This document shows positions 17,376 to 29,915 of a stretch of DNA of 64,000 nucleotides, piece after piece. Numbering within the stretch: the stretch's first letter is position 1; each line of letters starts with the position of its first letter. The notes beneath the pieces are model-generated. The model made no database searches. It was given only the letters and a program-made list of their open reading frames with translations, and had not been told where the DNA came from. This DNA is from Ridgeia piscesae (lineage: Eukaryota > Annelida > Polychaeta > Sabellida > Siboglinidae), in NCBI GenBank assembly GCA_025642075.2, contig JAODUO010001225.1:1-64000 (forward strand), in the 5' to 3' direction. The position numbers and the translations under genes were made by a program.

Positions 17376-17894
17376 TGTATGTATACATGACTGTCATTTA
17401 TATAAAATATTACTGTGACATTATACGCATGATACACTTTTGCTACACGTGTGACTCTTGTGGAAATGACTTAGTAATGTGCAGAAATTGATCTAGTAAA
17501 GCATTGTTTACTGAGTTTACGTAAAACTGTGACATGCTTTCTGCAAACCATAATTTAACACAAAACAATTAAGTAAGGTAACTGATAACACAAAATATTG
17601 TGAGACATATTTATGTGACAAGAGGACTTATTTTAGGATGAATCCAAGCAAATCAGACATTAAAAAGGGAATGTTTATGTTCCCCCAATGGCCAATGTTG
17701 TTAAATACTGCCAACGTTAATTGACCTGATGCAGTGTTGCTCCATTGTAACATTCTAGAAAAGTTTGGAACAATATATTATATTGTATCATGATATATGA
17801 AGGTGTTAAATACACAAATGTATCATAGCATGACATATCTTTGATATGGTGATGTTTAAACCAATTACAGATATACAAACATTTTTGGAAACAA
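17376..17894. other. Non-coding intronic stretch
   Basis: AT-rich sequence, no ORF or repeat recognised. Confidence 0.5.
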
Positions 17895-18395
17895 ATTACT
17901 TCTTAGTCCTTTAGGCCAAAGTCCAATGGACTTATGACATCACTTTGTGTTCCTGCCCTGTGCCGTCTACCATGCGCCATCTGCCATGTGGTGTTGGCTC
18001 TCGTATCTCGGAAACTGTTGAAGATCTGTTTTTCAAATGTTGCCTAGACATTTCTGATGGTACTATATTTGTATTACACATTTGTAAGCTTCCTTCATGG
18101 TCTAAAAACTGGTACATTTTAAGTTTTTGCTATTTGATTTGAAAACTTTTCCGAAGCTTTTTCTCTAATTTTGCACATATCTATCTAAGGGTAATTTCAT
18201 TGTACACATGAAATTTGTAGTTCAATACCTCATTAGGTAATCTTTTGTGAGGGCATCTCAGGGCAACCCCAAACAGCAAAATATTAAAATTAAGTCTGTT
18301 TCTGCTTCAGTTTTCAGCAGATCTCAGGTCACGAACTCCCTGTGACTGTGTATTCTGGAGACTATAATCAGCCCACCCCACAGTACCAGTCTAGC
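17895..18395 (+). repeat. Dispersed intronic repeat, copy 2
   Basis: Contains the family's recurring blocks in order: TAGTCCTTTAGGCCAAAGTC, GACTTATGACATCACTTTGT, GGAAACTGTTGAAGATCTGT, ATTTTGCACATAT and GGGCATCTCAGGGC. The same order occurs at 50,160-50,580 and, in part, at 55,545, 56,900 and 61,130. It is non-coding. Confidence 0.75.
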
Positions 18396-18771
18396 TGCAC
18401 ACTCCTGACCTTCTATGCTTCATTCTCACTCTATCTAATCGCTCGGCAGTGCAGTGGTAGGAACTGTATCAATAACACAGTAGATCCCTGTTAATTAAAC
18501 TGGACAGTTGCTGCCTGCATGTTTTAAGCTATAGCCTCATTTATACTACCTGTTTTGTATGCAAGTTGTGTTTATTGAGGTGTGTGTTGAATTATCACTA
18601 AAACTATATGGCTTTAGAGTCTACCGGTTAAAGATATATTGCATATGAATAACCATAGAAAATGCAGATTAGGTGATTACAGTGAAATGTGTTTTGGTGA
18701 ATCATAATGAGTCTAAAGGAATCCATGTTAACTTGGCCCTTTTTTTAAACATGTGTGACATAAAGAATTTA

Positions 18772-18815
<44 letters not shown>

Positions 18816-20450
18816 CTTTTTACAAAATATTGTTGAGTGTTAAATTTCATTTCATTGTAACCTTCTGACATATTGATACGTATCATAGAAACAAATACGA
18901 CACAAATGTGATGGTATTTAAACTTTCAAAATGGTATTTTGCATACCTGTATGCAAAATGAAGTGTTACAAATGGAGTCAAGCAAGGTGGTGTACTGGCC
19001 CCCACGCTCTTTTCCATCTTCCTATCAGCAATGCTCGATGAAGCTTTCCGAGACATGGGGGATGGCGTCTACATACAGTCCAGACAGAGCGCTGACCTAT
19101 TCAATGTCGCACACTTCAGAGCGAAGACCAAAACTACTTGGATACTGATTAGAGAGTTGCTATTCGCAGATGACAGTGCACTGGTTGCCCACTCTGCTGA
19201 AGAGATGCAGAAATTAGTGGATGCTTTCTCTGATGCGTCAAAGAAGTTCGCCCTGAAGATTAACATCAAGAAGACCGAGGTGCTGTATCAACCCAACTCT
19301 ACAAGAACCCGAGAGGAGGATATCATGGTTAATGGAAACAAGCTGAACTTTGTTCTGGAATTCACCTACCTCAGAAGCACTATATCAAGTAATGGATGCA
19401 TTGAAGATGAAATACAGGAGGATGGCCAAGGCTAGTGCATCTTTCGGCCAACCAGAAAGAGAATCTGGAACAACCACCATGTGTCCATGTGGGTTAAAAG
19501 CAAGATATACTGTGCAATCGTGCTGTCCACCCTCCTATATGGAGCCGAGGCCTGGACAGTGTACAGACGACAGGTGAAAATGCTGCATGCCTTCATGATG
19601 CGACATCTGCATTCGATCATGAGGATAACCTGGATGGACAAAGTGTCAAACAAGGACATACTTGATCGGAAAGGACTGCCATCTATGGACGATCTTCTGA
19701 TCAGAAAGAATGTCCAGTGGACTAGACACCTCATGAAGATGACACCAGACAGGCTAGCAAAGCAGATTCTCAACTGTTTTCTGATCACAGAAAGAGCCCT
19801 CAAAAACCTGAAGCTGAGAGACATAAAGACCGACTCATGGACATCACTCTCACAGCAGAGAGATAAATGGAGAGCAATAGTCAAGGGATAGAAGCAGCCT
19901 TTGTCACATCGCGACCGACAGCATGATGATGATGTTGATGCAAAATGACCACTATTCCCCTGAAAACAATTGTTTAAATAATATTTTAACTTGTTCCATA
20001 ACAAGGATATGTAATAAATTGGTCGATAATTTCCTATTGTAGTGCAATTATACCAAGTCACTTCTCAGGCTTACTTTTCATGGAATTGTCCTGTTCACAT
20101 AACTAAAAATCTGTAAAATATTAATATTTCACTTGACCCTGATATCAAAAAGAAAGTATCATCCAATTAAATTAAAAACAGCTGGGTGACCAATGTTTGA
20201 TCTGCAGATCAGTAAATAACACTTTGAGTGCTAGCATAACTTTTCTGAACATATGAAAAGCATGCTAAATAAATATCTTATAATAAAATGAGTGACCATA
20301 TGTGTTGTAAGGTCTCACTTAAAATATTCACTGCAACCTGTGTCAGTTGTTGGCTCAATGTTGGTGAAGAGATAGTGAGTACTGAGTAATAGTAAGTATG
20401 TTTTATTTCCAACCACAACAATTAAGAATTACACATGCCATTATTAATAA
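18396..20450 (+). repeat. Segmental duplication, copy A (proximal part)
   Basis: Colinear with copy B at 29,380-30,470. Shared stretches include GATCCCTGTTAATTAAACTG, ATATTGCATATGAATAACCA, CATACCTGTATGCAAAATGA, ACTTGTTCCATAACAAGGAT and TGCAATTATACCAAGTCACT. Copy A is longer because it carries the LINE at 18,962-19,937, the TA tract at 18,779-18,814 and, beyond it, the 18-bp minisatellite. The first part also resembles 50,630-50,760. Confidence 0.88.
18962..19937 (+). pseudogene. 5'-truncated RTE-like LINE fragment
   Basis: A 976-bp insertion flanked by the 11-bp direct repeat ATGCAAAATGA (18,951-18,961 and 19,938-19,948), a target-site duplication. It begins inside the reverse transcriptase: a TNGVKQGGVLAPTLFSIFLS segment, then ELLFADDSALV (catalytic motif at about 19,166), NIKKTEVLYQP and FTYLRSTISS. 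A frameshift near 19,430 moves the reading to 19,481-19,891, with LLYGAEAWTVYRR and a W-rich tail. The 3' end is a short TGATGATGATGTTGATG repeat, as in RTE-type elements. The 5' truncation and frameshift make it inactive. The RTE-like assignment is from general resemblance; another non-LTR clade is possible. Confidence 0.85.
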
Positions 20451-20656
20451 ATATAACATTGTTAAAATTTAAACAACTAATCAAGAATGTTGTTGGAAAA
20501 GGGGTGAACAAAAGTGCAATATTTATATATGGTTTGCCACCTACCCATATAGATGTATTGTATAAATGCACTATGTTGAAACAAAGCAATTATAATTCTA
20601 AAGAAGAAAGATGCACTACACAATGCCAATGCGAAGAACCTGGATATTGTCTAGAG

Positions 20657-23600
20657 GTCACTAGTATGTAGTGTGTCACTAGCATGTAGTGTGTCACTAG
20701 CATGTAGTGTGTCACTAGCATGTAGTGTGTCACTAGCATGTAGTGTGTCACTAGCATGTAGTGTGTCACTAGCATGTAGTGTGTCACTAGCATGTAGTGT
20801 GTCACTAGCAGGTAGTGTGTCACTAGCACGTAGTGTGTCACTAGCACGTAGTGTGAACAATTTTAAAGTAGTGTGTCACTAGCATGTAGTGTGTCACTAG
20901 CAGGTAGTGTGTCACTAGCAGGTAGTGTGTCACTAGCACGTAGTGTGTCACTAGCACGTAGTGTGTCACTGGCACGTAGTGTGTCACTAGCATGTAGTGT
21001 GTCACTAGCATGTAGTATGGCACTAGCATGTAGTATGGCACTAGCATGTAGTGTGTCACTAGCATGTAGTGTGTCACTAGCAAGTAGTGTGCACTAGCAT
21101 GTAGTGTGTCACTAGCATGTAGTGTGTCACTAGCATGTAGTGTGTCACTAGCATGTAGTGTGGCACTAGCAGGTCGTGTGTCACTAGCATGTAGTGTGTC
21201 ACTAGCATGTAGTGTGGCAGTAGCATGTAGTGTGTCACTAGCACGTAGTGTGTCACTAGCACGTAGTGTATCACTAGCACGTAGTGTGTCACTAGCACGT
21301 AGTGTGTCACTAGCATGTAGTGTGTCACTGGCACGTAGTGTGTCACTAGCATGTAGTGTGACACTAGCACGTAGTGTGTCACTAGCAGGTAGTGTGTCAC
21401 TAGCAGGTAGTGTGTCACTAGCAAGTAGTGTGTCACTAGCATGTAATGTGGCACTAGCATGTAGTGTGTCACTAGCATGTAGTGTGGCACTGGCACGTAG
21501 TGTGGCACTAGCAGGTAGTGTGTCACTAGCAGGTAGTGTGTCACTAGCAAGTAGTGTGTCACTAGCATGTAGTGTGGCACTAGCAGGTAGTGTGTCACTA
21601 GCATGTAGTGTGTCACTAGCATGTAGTGTGTCACTGGCACGTAGTGTGTCACTGGCACGTAGTGTGGCACTAGCACGTAGTGTGTCACTAGCATGTAGTG
21701 TGGCACTAGCAGGTAGTGTGGCACTAGCACGTAGTGTGTCACTAGCATGTAGTGTGTCACTAGCATGTAGTGTGTCACTAGCAGGTAGTGTGTCACTAGC
21801 ATGTAGTGTGTCACTAGCATGTAGTGTGTCACTAGCATGTAGTGTGGCACTAGCAGGTAGTGTGGCACTAGCATGTAGTGTGTCACTAGCATGTAGTGTG
21901 GCACTGGCATGTAGTGTGTCACTAGCATGTAGTGTGTCACTAGCATGTAGTGTGTCACTAGCAGGTAGTGTGTCACTAGCATGTAATGTGGCACTAGCAT
22001 GTAGTGTGTCTCTAGCATGTAGTGTGTCACTAGCAGGTAGTGTGTCACTAGCATGTAGTGTGTCACTAGCAAGTAGTGTGTCACTAGCATGTAGTGTGTC
22101 ACTAGCAGTAGTGTGTCACTAGCATGTAGTGTGTCACTAGCATGTAGTGTGTCACTAGCAAGTAGTGTGTCACTAGCATGTAGTGTGTCACTAGCAAGTA
22201 GTGTGTCACTAGCATGTAGTGTGTCACTAGCATGTAGTGTGTCACTAGCAGGTAGTGTGTCACTAGCATGTATGTGGCACTAGCAGGTCGTGTGTCACTA
22301 GCATGTAGTGTGTCACTAGCATGTAGTGTGGCAGTAGCATGTAGTGTGTCACTAGCATGTAGTGTGTCACTAGCATGTAGTGTGTCACTAGCACGTAGTG
22401 TATCACTAGCATGTAGTGTGTCACTAGAACGTAGTGTGGCACTAGCATGTAGTGTGGCACTGGCACGTAGTGTGTCACTAGCATGTAGTGTGTCACTAGC
22501 ATGTAGTGTGTCACTAGCACGTAGTGTGGCACTATCACGTAGTGTGTCACTAGCATGTAGTGTGGCACTAGCACGTAGTGTGTCACTAGCATGTAGTGTG
22601 TCACTAGCACATAGTGTGTCACTAGCACATAGTGTGACACTATCATGTAGTGTGTCACTAGCAAGTAGTGTGTCACTAGGGACTAGTGTGTCACTAGCAT
22701 GTAGTGTGTCACTAGCATGTAGTGTGTCACTAGCATGTAGTGTGGCACTAGCACGTAGTGTGTCACTAGCATGTAGTGTGTCACTAGCAGGTAGTGTGTC
22801 ACTAGCAGGTAGTGTGTCACTAGCAAGTAGTGTGGCACTAGCGTGTAGTGTGCCACTAGCACACGTAGTGTGGCACTAGCACGTAGTGTGGCACTAGCAC
22901 GTAGTGTGTCACTAGCATGTAGTATGTCACTAGCAGGTAGTGTGTCACTAGCAGGTAGTGTGTCACTAGCATGTAGTGTGTCACTAGCGTGTAGTGTGTC
23001 ACTAGCATGTAGTGTGTCACTAGCATGTACTGCATCACTAGCATGTAGTATGTCACTAGCAGGTAGTGTGTCACTAGCAGGTAGTGTGTCACTAGCATGT
23101 AGTGTGTCACTAGCGTGTAGTGTGTCACTAGCATGTAGTGTGTCACTAGCATGTACTGCATCACTAGCATGTAGTGTGTCACTAACATGTAGTGTGTCAC
23201 TAGCATGTAGTGTGTCATTAGCACGTAGTGTGTCACTAGCATGTAATGTGGCACTAGCACGTAGTGTGTCACTAGCACGTAGTGTGTCACTAGCACGTAG
23301 TGTGTCACTAGCAGGTAGTGTGGCACTATCACGTAGTGTGTCACTAGCATGTAATGTGTCACTAGCACGTAGTGTGTCACTAGCATGTAGTGTGTCACTA
23401 GCAGGTAGTGTGGCACTATCACGTAGTGTGTCACTAGCATGTAATGTGGCACTAGCACGTAGTGTGTCACTAGCACGTAGTGTGTCACTAGCACGTAGTG
23501 TGTCACTAGCAGGTAGTGTGTCACTAGCATGTAGTGTGACAGTAGCATGTAGTGTGTCACTAGCATGTAGTGTGTCACTAGCATGTAGTGTGGCAGTAGC

Positions 23601-25885
23601 ATGTAGTGTGTCACTAGCATGTAGTGTGTCACTAGCACGTAGTGTGTCACTAGCACGTAGTGTGTCACTAGCACGTAGTGTGTCACTAGCAAGTAGTGTG
23701 GCACTGGCACGTAGTCTGTCACTAGCATGTAGTGTATCACTAGCATGTAGTGTATCACTAGCATGTAGTGTGTCACTAGCACGTAGTGTGGCACTAGCAC
23801 GTAGTGTGTCACTGGCACGTAGTGTGTCACTAGCATGTAGTGTGTCACTAGCATGTAGTGTGTCACTAGCATGTAGTGTGACACTATCACGTAGTGTGTC
23901 ACTAGCAAGTAATGTGTCACTAGCATGTAGTGTGTCACTAGCATGTAGTGTGTCACTAGCATGTAGTGTGGCACTAGCATGTAGTGTGTCACTAGCAGGT
24001 AGTGTGTCACTAGCAGGTAGTGTGTCACTAGCAGGTAGTGTGTCACTAGCAAGTAGTGTGGCACTAGCGTGTAGTGTGTCACTAGCATGTAGTGTGTCAC
24101 TAGCATGTAGTGTGGCACTAGCACGTAGTGTGTCACTAGCACGTAGTGTGTCACTAGCAGGTAGTGTGTCACTAGCAGGTAGTGTGTCACTAGCAAGTAG
24201 TGTGGCACTAGCGTGTAGTGTGTCACTAGCACACGTAGTGTGGCACTAGCACGTAGTGTGTCACTAGCATGTAGTATGTCACTAGCAGGTAGTGTGTCAC
24301 TAGCAGGTAGTGTGTCACTAGCATGTAGTGTGTCACTAGCGTGTAGTGTGTCACTAGCATGTAGTGTGTCACTAGCATGTACTGCATCACTAGCATGTAG
24401 TGTGTCACTAGCATGTAGTGTGTCACTAGCATGTAGTGTGTCATTAGCACGTAGTGTGTCACTAGCATGTAATGTGGCACTAGCACGTAGTGTGTCACTA
24501 GCACGTAGTGTGTCACTAGCACGTAGTGTGTCACTAGCAGGTAGTGTGGCACTATCACGTAGTGTGTCACTAGCATGTAATGTGGCACTAGCACGTAGTG
24601 TGTCACTAGCACGTAGTGTGTCACTAGCACGTAGTGTGTCACTAGCAGGTAGTGTGTCACTAGCAGGTAGTGTGGCACTATCACGTAGTGTGTCACTAGC
24701 ATGTAATGTGTCACTAGCACGTAGTGTGTCACTAGCATGTAGTGTGTCACTAGCAGGTAGTGTGGCACTATCACGTAGTGTGTCACTAGCATGTAATGTG
24801 GCACTAGCATGTAGTGTGTCACTAGCACGTAGTGTGTCACTAGCACGTAGTGTGTCACTAGCAGGTAGTGTGTCACTAGCATGTAGTGTGACAGTAGCAT
24901 GTAGTGTGTCACTAGCATGTAGTGTGTCACTAGCATGTAGTGTGGCAGTAGCATGTAGTGTGTCACTAGCATGTAGTGTGTCACTAGCACGTAGTGTGTC
25001 ACTAGCACGTAGTGTGTCACTAGCATGTAGTGTGTCACTAGCAAGTAGTGTGGCACTGGCACGTAGTCTGTCACTAGCATGTAGTGTATCACTAGCATGT
25101 AGTGTGTCACTAGCACGTAGTGTGTCACTAGCACATAGTGTGTCACTGGCACGTAGTGTGTCACTAGCATGTAGTGTGTCACTAGCATGTAGTGTGTCAC
25201 TAGCATGTAGTGTGACACTAGCACGTAGTGTGACACTATCATGTAGTGTGTCACTAGCAAGTAATGTGTCACTAGCATGTAGTGTGTCACTAGCATGTAG
25301 TGTGTCACTAGCAGGTAGTGTGTCACTAGCAGGTAGTGTGTCACTAGCAAGTAGTGTGGCACTAGCGTGTAGTGTGTCACTAGCATGTAGTGTGTCACTA
25401 GCACGTAGTGTGTCACTAGCACGTAGTGTGTCACTAGCATGTAGTGTGTCACTAGCAAGTAGTGTGGCACTGGCACGTAGTCTGTCACTAGCATGTAGTG
25501 TATCACTAGCATGTAGTGTGTCACTAGCACGTAGTGTGGCACTAGCACGTAGTGTGTCACTGGCACGTAGTGTGTCACTAGCATGTAGTGTGTCACTAGC
25601 ATGTAGTGTGTCACTAGCATGTAGTGTGACACTAGCACGTAGTGTGACACTATCATGTAGTGTGTCACTAGCAAGTAATGTGTCACTAGCATGTAGTGTG
25701 TCACTAGCATGTAGTGGGTCACTAGCAGGTAGTGTGTCACTAGCAGGTAGTGTGTCACTAGCAAGTAGTGTGGCACTAGCGTGTAGTGTGTCACTAGCAT
25801 GTAGTGTGTCACTAACAGGTAGTGTGTCACTAGCAGGTAGTGCATCACTAGCATGTGTTGCGTCGCTAGCAAATAGTATGTCACT
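20657..25885. repeat. 18-bp hairpin minisatellite, about 290 copies
   Basis: Tandem unit CACTAGCATGTAGTGTGT. CACTA and TAGTG alternate throughout, so every unit has an arm pair across a 5-base gap and another across a 3-base gap. The fourth base of the GCATG centre is variable (T, C, G or A), and the TGTC/TGGC junction also varies. Length changes break the register near 20,855 (AACAATTTTAA insert), 21,088, 22,108, 22,272, 22,860 and 24,231. A 126-bp (7-unit) block is repeated at 22,915 and 23,041, and a roughly 1.37-kb block starting near 22,861 is repeated near 24,231. Long ORFs on both strands arise only because 18 is a multiple of three. Confidence 0.98.
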
Positions 25886-26202
25886 CTTTCATGATTAAAC
25901 TATGTTCAATGGTGTAAAGAAGCTGTAGGTAGTGAAGAGTACAGGTAACTAGTATATTTATTTGTATATAGCAGTGAGATGCACTGTCCATTGTAAATGG
26001 CTTTCACATAGTCTTTGGTTCCGTATGTCCACCAATTTGATGCTAACTCAATTGGTGTCATAAGTCATGACCTGATACTTTTTATTGATAGTGCTACTTC
26101 AAAATGAGTCTGGTAGTTGCTTGAAGACAATCATAGCTTCTGTGTTTCTGCTATAGTTTTAGATATTTAAAAGAGTTTCTGCATCTTCTTAGAATCCCTT
26201 TA
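25886..26202. other. Non-coding stretch after minisatellite
   Basis: No gene recognised. By position it corresponds to the poorly conserved middle of the segmental duplication (30,480-30,780 in copy B), but the match is too weak to align by eye. Confidence 0.45.
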
Positions 26203-26415
26203 TGCTGCTATTCATAACACCATTGTTGGACACATCTTCATTTAATTTGTTGTCACAGCAAAATATACAGCTATGCAAATCACCAGTCAACATAAAAACT
26301 ACAAATACTTTCTGAACTTGTGCCCCCACTAGTAGTACTAGTATTGAGGATAAATGCCAAGCAGTGTTTTATGTAACATCATATTGGAAGGGCATAAGAG
26401 ATGATGTGGATGTTT
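26203..26415 (+). repeat. Segmental duplication, copy A (distal part)
   Basis: Matches 30,782-30,985: CTGCTATTCATAACAC, TTGTCACAGCAAAATATACA, ATGCAAATCACCAGTCAACA and AAATACTTTCTGAAC. This places the whole minisatellite inside copy A. Confidence 0.85.
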
Positions 26416-26815
26416 GAGAATTTCTTCTAACTTGGATTCACGGTTACGGTCCTGGACTATCTCCGGGGATGGTACTGGAGAAAACCCCAGGAAGCTGCCG
26501 CTAGAAATGCTACATGTCTGTAGGCGAGCCCGCTTGTGGATGTGTTCATCTCTCAGCGCGGGCTTCAGCGCTGTTGACGATTTATCGTACACCTGCGTCC
26601 CTGAGACAGCGTGGCGTTTTCTCTTGAGTCGGTTTTTTCCACTATACCGGCCCAAACTACGTCTGTCCATTGTGAACAAGTGTTGCACTTGTTGTCTATT
26701 GTACAGCCATGACAAAAGCGACACTTGTTAGGATGGTTATCGCCACTGCGCATTAGTCTAGTGCAGACAGGGCATTTGCTGTGGTGGCGTGGTCATCGCG
26801 ACTGATCGGCCATGA
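26345..26815 (-). pseudogene. Zinc-finger fragment, possibly LTR-retroelement gag-like
   Basis: The minus strand encodes a cysteine-rich segment with CPVC, CRFCHGC and CNTCSQW spacing, starting after a possible ATG near 26,810 with one in-frame stop. A frameshift leads to a basic stretch (GKNRLKRKRH) and a downstream region of no recognised fold. Closely spaced Cys pairs followed by W and a basic tail are seen in gag-like proteins of invertebrate LTR elements, but no protease, reverse transcriptase or LTR was found nearby. It overlaps the end of the duplicated block. A decayed host zinc-finger gene is an alternative. Confidence 0.35.
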
Positions 26816-26829
26816 CAATTAATAAAAAT

Positions 26830-27275
26830 TGAAAGGGTGAAGTCGAACAAAGGTTGATGATAGAAAATACAACTGAAAAGACTTCTGAAAATAGTCCACT
26901 ATATAACAGAAGTGATAATAAAAACGATACACCGTAACTCGGTTTAACAAAAATGTGATATCAGCTAAATAAACTGATAAAATACAGAGCTACTCGAAGG
27001 CGAGACTTATACGATGGCAGCACCAAGTGAGAAGAGAAGAAGCGCAGTGATTGGATAAGTAATTTTTTCATTTTATGAATAATGGCGAGCAACTTGGGTG
27101 TGGCCAAGTCTATTGCACCTTGTGAAGCGACGGAGCCAGGCTAAGTCTATGTTAGGTAATAAATTCATATTTGTAAGGAGCATTTTTTCAGACATGCAAA
27201 GTGTCAAATGTCACGAATTTCTGTATAACATAATGCTCACAAACTTTGCTCAATTATATGATTATGAACTGTGCG

Positions 27276-27320
<45 letters not shown>

Positions 27321-29379
27321 CGCAGGAGGGCCCAAAATCATAGGCCAGTTTCTCAAAAGAAATTGCAATATTGAAAGGCCAGGCAGCGTCTTTCGATGGT
27401 AATTTCAATTAAATTGTATGTAGAGCGTTGAAATATGGAACATGTATTCAGGAATATACACGTTACATGATGGAAGCCTATTCGTGATACACAGTAGAAC
27501 GTATCTCTTGCGTCAAACAAATTATCACCCTACCCCCCTTGCAATAAACCACACTTTACGCGGGCGCAACCCATTCGATTTGACAGAGACACCTCATAAC
27601 CACCACATGTCTTTTATTTTGTCACAAATTATTTCACTGTGCATACCAGGGTACACTATTGAAAACATTAGATACTGCTGGTAGAATAGTGAATTTCAGA
27701 AAAAAATTGGACAGGGATATCATAGACACGTGCAAATGTTGAATAGACAATTGCTGCACCCTCTACCGCAACTTGATCGCTGTAACCGCATTCATTGTAG
27801 TAGTAATAATTTAGTTACTAAAACATATCCAGTTTACAGTGCATTAAAAGCATTTTAGGTGTTGACGAATTGGATAGAAATGCAAAATACCAGTGACTGA
27901 TATAGTTTCTTATCAGACTATAGATCACTTATGTATATGATTAGTTTAATCTGACATGTCATATGCAAATATCTGTATAATTTGGTTATATTACAGCTGA
28001 GAAGTGCAAGACTGTCGACAGGGATGGTATGTTAGTTCTTGTAGACAATTTCAACATATTGACACTTCTGTTAGGTGACCATTTTAGTTTGCATGAGCAT
28101 CAATGAAGCTGAATCTGAATGGGATACGTCGTAAAGAAGCCAATAGTGGCTATTATATACGACGGGGGTGTGTGCGCAAGTTATTCGGAGCTATTGGGAT
28201 TACAGCAGTCGGTGCATACTTGGAGAAAACGTGTGCTGCTTTCTTATTCTCAGTCACATCTGGGGTATATTAAAATATATTCTCAATTGTGTTCGGTTTT
28301 TCAGTTAGGGTATATGTGTTGCTATAATAAGCAGGTGATAGATAGTTAATTTTTTAGATGCGCGTGGATAATCTGCTTCATACGGCGACCAACAATTGAC
28401 TAAAATAGAAGCTGTGTTTAGGGGGTGGGGTGTAATAAAATGTTCCTCGCTCATTGATGTTTATTGTGTGTTCTAAATATGATACAAGCAAGAGTCACAT
28501 AATTAGGATTAACAAATAGGAAGATAACACATGTTCATTTGAGTATTTGGTGATAAGAAACACAAATTAATAGATGTTGCATACAAAGTACAATTAATGT
28601 AATGGCAGCTAACATCATCGTACTAGAAATATATTGTTAATTGGGCGCATTTTTCATATATGAAACAAAATATTCACGCTTTTGAACAGGGACATTGAAG
28701 CACAAACTTGCTGTCTTCATTGTTGGATATTATGCATAGAGCGTGTGTAAAATGCATTGTGTAACTTCCACACAACCAATATTGTCAATGTATTTTCCTT
28801 GCATATCACACGGTAACTAGCTTGCTAATTATTTTTAATAATTCTCTTAGATGCAGCATTATTAGTAAATAATGACTCCATTGTATTCCAGTCAATAGCA
28901 CTTTCAAATGCAGCAAAAACAACCTCACACATTGCTGAAACCATGTTTTCGTGCCTCTTATGTCAAAACGGATAATTTTTCAATTAGTAGTCAGACCACG
29001 TTTGCATTTTCCATAGGCGACTATTATAACGTTTCCTTCATTTCCTACTAATCTTGATGAGATCTGTTACTGACAATTTAACAGCATATTTACCCTCCAT
29101 AGACAGACATTCTGTGAAAAATTTGTGAACTTCTCATACATCAGGCTCCCACAAACTTCTTTCAAACCTTACATCCTTCCATTTCTGCTTGAACCACCTA
29201 CGGATTGTCCCTGCTTATATCGCCAAATGACAACTGTATTAATACGCAGAAATGCACCGATTGACAGCCATCATAATTTGACAGCTCTGATGCCATGCTA
29301 CACAAAAGCATCATAATTTTCTACTCACTCCACAGTACACAATGTGCTCACAGAAATTCAGACAACCTGCATAATGCTG
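26830..29379. other. Non-coding intronic stretch
   Basis: Only short ORFs without recognisable similarity. A TA microsatellite lies at 27,278-27,316. No splice-flanked Ig exon or transposon end was seen. Confidence 0.5.
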
Positions 29380-29518
29380 TTTTTATAGAGTACTCCTGGC
29401 CTTCTGTTCTCCATTTTCACTGTGTTAAATTGCTCTCTAGTGCAGTGGTAAGTACTGTATCCATAACACATTAGATCCCTGTTAATTAAACTGTACAGTT
29501 GCTGCCGCTTGTTTTAAT

Positions 29519-29562
<44 letters not shown>

Positions 29563-29866
29563 ACTACCTGTGCAAGTTGTGTTTATATTATCTTTAAATT
29601 TATATGACTTTAGAGTCTACTGTTTAAAGATATATTGCATATGAATAACCAGAGAAAATGCAAATTAGATGATTACAGTGTAGAGACTAGGCAGTGACTA
29701 TAATTCACCAAAGCACATTTCATTCATAATGAAATGTGTTTTGGTGACTCATCGTGAGTCCAAAGGACTTCAGAGCCCTTCTTTTTATACTAAATAGTCC
29801 AAAGGACTTCAGAGTGGTGTTATGTTCATGGTGAATAAGAAATATATAAAATTATATAATATATAT

Positions 29867-29915
<49 letters not shown>

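Noticed and set aside
16870..17437. ORFs of 150-175 codons on both strands
   Set aside because: They derive from the TTCCG array, the GC-rich tract and the TA microsatellite.
19432..20061. 209-codon minus-strand ORF
   Set aside because: It lies opposite the RTE-like reverse-transcriptase reading and has no similarity of its own.
20657..25885. CRISPR-like array
   Set aside because: The units are directly adjacent with no unique spacers, and the context is eukaryotic.
20590..25898. Long ORFs on both strands (up to 552 codons) with VSLACS or MLVTHY repeats
   Set aside because: They follow automatically from an 18-bp tandem unit without stops; open frames on both strands at once, broken at each length change, argue against a gene.
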